Source of the DNA: a virus
Virus record (IMG/VR): IMGVR_UViG_3300020170_000019
Location: 1-21,482 of that record
Reading direction: 5' to 3' (one strand)
DNA: 21,482 nucleotides
Position 1 is the first letter of the stretch. The number at the start of each line of letters is the position of its first letter. Shown here piece by piece: positions 19,975-21,482 of this stretch. The notes beneath the pieces were generated by a model, which saw only the letters and a list, made by a program, of their open reading frames with translations, did no database searches and was not told the origin of the DNA. A program made the translations under genes and the position numbers.

Positions 19975-21482
19975 TTATCCTCTTGCTGCTCCTAATGTAG
20001 ATGCAGGAACATTTGTTTCTGCTGCTCCTGTTCCTCCAAAACTATAATCCGGAAGTTCCTTCCCTCCCATAACTTTCATCATATTCACATTCAATGGACT
20101 CTTCAAATTCATGTAAATTTTGTTGGCAACACTTATATTCGCATCTTTCGACCATTCGAGCATTTTACGTCCGAAGTTCTCTACGCGCCCGCCGCTTGCT
20201 GCGTATTGAGATGCAAATTTCTCAACTTGTTCTTGGCTCGGTGAAGCCCCTCCAAGAAGAGTTGACTTCACAGCTTCTCCAAGATGTTGCATCCTTACAT
20301 TGTCCTTTGCTTGATAGGCAGTTTTCCTGTAGAGAGCATCCATTGTCAGAGCTTCATCTAAGGGCCTAGAACCTGCCATACGCGCAGCACTTGTGAGGCT
20401 GAACCAGTCATTCGAGGCGGAAATAAGACTGCCTGAGCTGGTTGTAGTGTAACCTTGCACCACTTGTGAGATGCCCGTCAAAGGTCGGCTAATTCCGTTG
20501 TGTTCCAACCCTTGAGTAATTATATTAGTAAGATTTCCTCCATCTTTTGTTTTTTCTGCAACAGTAAATAAATTGCTGAGAAACTTAATTCCTCCACTCA
20601 CAGCGGGATAATCAAGAGGATTTACAGGAAGAATTGTTATCTGCCTTGGTTGAATATCCCCTCGCGTATAGAGTCCAGTACCAAGCCAATTACTCACAGT
20701 ACCATAAAGAAGATAATCTCCTAGTTTCTTATCAAAAGTACTAGGGAATGCAGAATAGAAGTCTGTATGATCTGGATTATTGGAAGCATTACCTACGATG
20801 TGAGTATTTAGTGCTTGGAATCCCGGAAGCCCCTGCAAACCAAAAAGACTGCTTTGCAAACCAAATAAGATTGAGAGTGATTTCTTATCTCCATTCTCTA
20901 CATGTCGAAATACTTGCTGCATCATGTTAAACTGATAAGTTTGGAAGAGCCCCATTGCTTGTCCAAGTGGACCTTGAAAAGCTACAGGACGCTGGGAAGA
21001 TACATAATTCCCGTGCACACGATTTACAAAGGTTCTTACTTGAGCTTGTAAATCTGTTCCTACGTATCCTGCTTCTGAAAAGATAATATCCGCAGTCCTT
21101 GCAGCTACAAACCTTATAAACTCTTCTGTTCTATCTGCAAGTGTCAACTTCGCACCTAAGTCCACAATTCGTTTCATCTTCCCCTGTAACTTATCCAGAC
21201 TCTCACTTCCTACCAGAGTCACATTATCTAGCAACTCGTGGTAATCACTTGTGAGCTTCCTTACTCCTACATTCCATTCCTGATATTTCGCTAGCAGTTG
21301 CTTTCCTGTATCTCCAAAATAATCCTGTGTAGCACGAAATATAGGACGAGTAGGACCAGGTACAAGCCTACCAGCGGCATCAGGAAGCTCAACTTGAGTA
21401 AGTTTCTTAATTGCTGCGTTTGTCTCGCTTGCCAAAAGAACAGGAGTAGATACTGCATTAATGAGAGTCTGAAACTGATCGA
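19975..21482 (-). CDS. C-terminal part of a very large virion/ejected protein (LPD38-like), 5' end outside the window
   Basis: The frame is open to the right-hand edge, so the start lies beyond the window; about 502 codons are visible. The segment FVNRVHGNYVSSQRPVAFQG, then AMGLFQTYQFNMMQQVFRHV, has the features of the LPD38-type domain found in 'large polyvalent proteins' that phages package and inject. Further on it is Gly/Ser/Asn-rich (SGSLISASNDWFSLTSAARM), and it ends in a flexible Gly/Ala-rich tail. The gene converges on the rightward unit with a four-base gap and no terminator visible. It is expected to be a late gene product carried in the virion. Confidence 0.8.
   Translation of the reverse strand, partial: DQFQTLINAVSTPVLLASETNAAIKKLTQVELPDAAGRLVPGPTRPIFRATQDYFGDTGKQLLAKYQEWNVGVRKLTSDYHELLDNVTLVGSESLDKLQGKMKRIVDLGAKLTLADRTEEFIRFVAARTADIIFSEAGYVGTDLQAQVRTFVNRVHGNYVSSQRPVAFQGPLGQAMGLFQTYQFNMMQQVFRHVENGDKKSLSILFGLQSSLFGLQGLPGFQALNTHIVGNASNNPDHTDFYSAFPSTFDKKLGDYLLYGTVSNWLGTGLYTRGDIQPRQITILPVNPLDYPAVSGGIKFLSNLFTVAEKTKDGGNLTNIITQGLEHNGISRPLTGISQVVQGYTTTSSGSLISASNDWFSLTSAARMAGSRPLDEALTMDALYRKTAYQAKDNVRMQHLGEAVKSTLLGGASPSQEQVEKFASQYAASGGRVENFGRKMLEWSKDANISVANKIYMNLKSPLNVNMMKVMGGKELPDYSFGGTGAAETNVPASTLGAARG

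Overview
This window looks like the replication and accessory core of a tailed double-stranded DNA phage, or a prophage or metagenomic contig of one. The reasons are tight ATGA/TAATG/GTGA stop-start overlaps, many very short unknown genes, a phage-style family A DNA polymerase, a Sak4-like ATPase beside an ssDNA-binding-like protein, and part of a very large virion protein with a stretch like the 'large polyvalent protein' domains. Several small proteins are of types familiar from phages of Proteobacteria, but the host cannot be fixed from the sequence. I saw no ribosomal RNA, tRNA, CRISPR array, transposase, integrase, sigma factor or RNA polymerase.

Layout: positions 1-1093 hold leftward genes (a 31-residue membrane peptide, a 78-residue and a 222-residue protein) richer in G+C than most of the rest. 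Positions 1094-1815 are a divergent intergenic region with inverted repeats, a C-rich/G-quadruplex-capable tract and a good rightward sigma70-type promoter at 1681. From 1816 to 19970 nearly everything reads rightward. The order is small unknown genes; a Dda/RecD-like helicase (3554); a zinc-motif protein (5410); a probable membrane or lipoprotein (6090); more small genes; a promoter at 7495 close to consensus, driving a 215-residue protein with codon use suggesting high expression (7589); a roughly 390 bp structured gap (8237-8630); a DHH phosphoesterase (8631); small genes including two Cys-rich paralogues; a RecB-like nuclease with Fe-S cysteines (11361); a Sak4-like ATPase (12572); an ssDNA-binding-like protein (14157); a second structured gap (14628-14765); DNA polymerase A (15349); a DUF3987-like ATPase/helicase (17599); a LuxR-type HTH protein (18882); and two GTG-start genes. 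From 19975 to the window end a leftward virion gene begins beyond the edge.

How it works together: polymerase, two helicase-type ATPases, nuclease, annealing-type ATPase and ssDNA-binding-like protein form a phage replication and recombination module. It is transcribed away from the divergent region and sits between oppositely oriented late (virion) genes. The least explained parts are the two structured non-coding gaps, each directly downstream of a MSEQ-starting protein gene, and the family of three five-cysteine small proteins. All functional calls come from reading motifs by eye; no database search was run.
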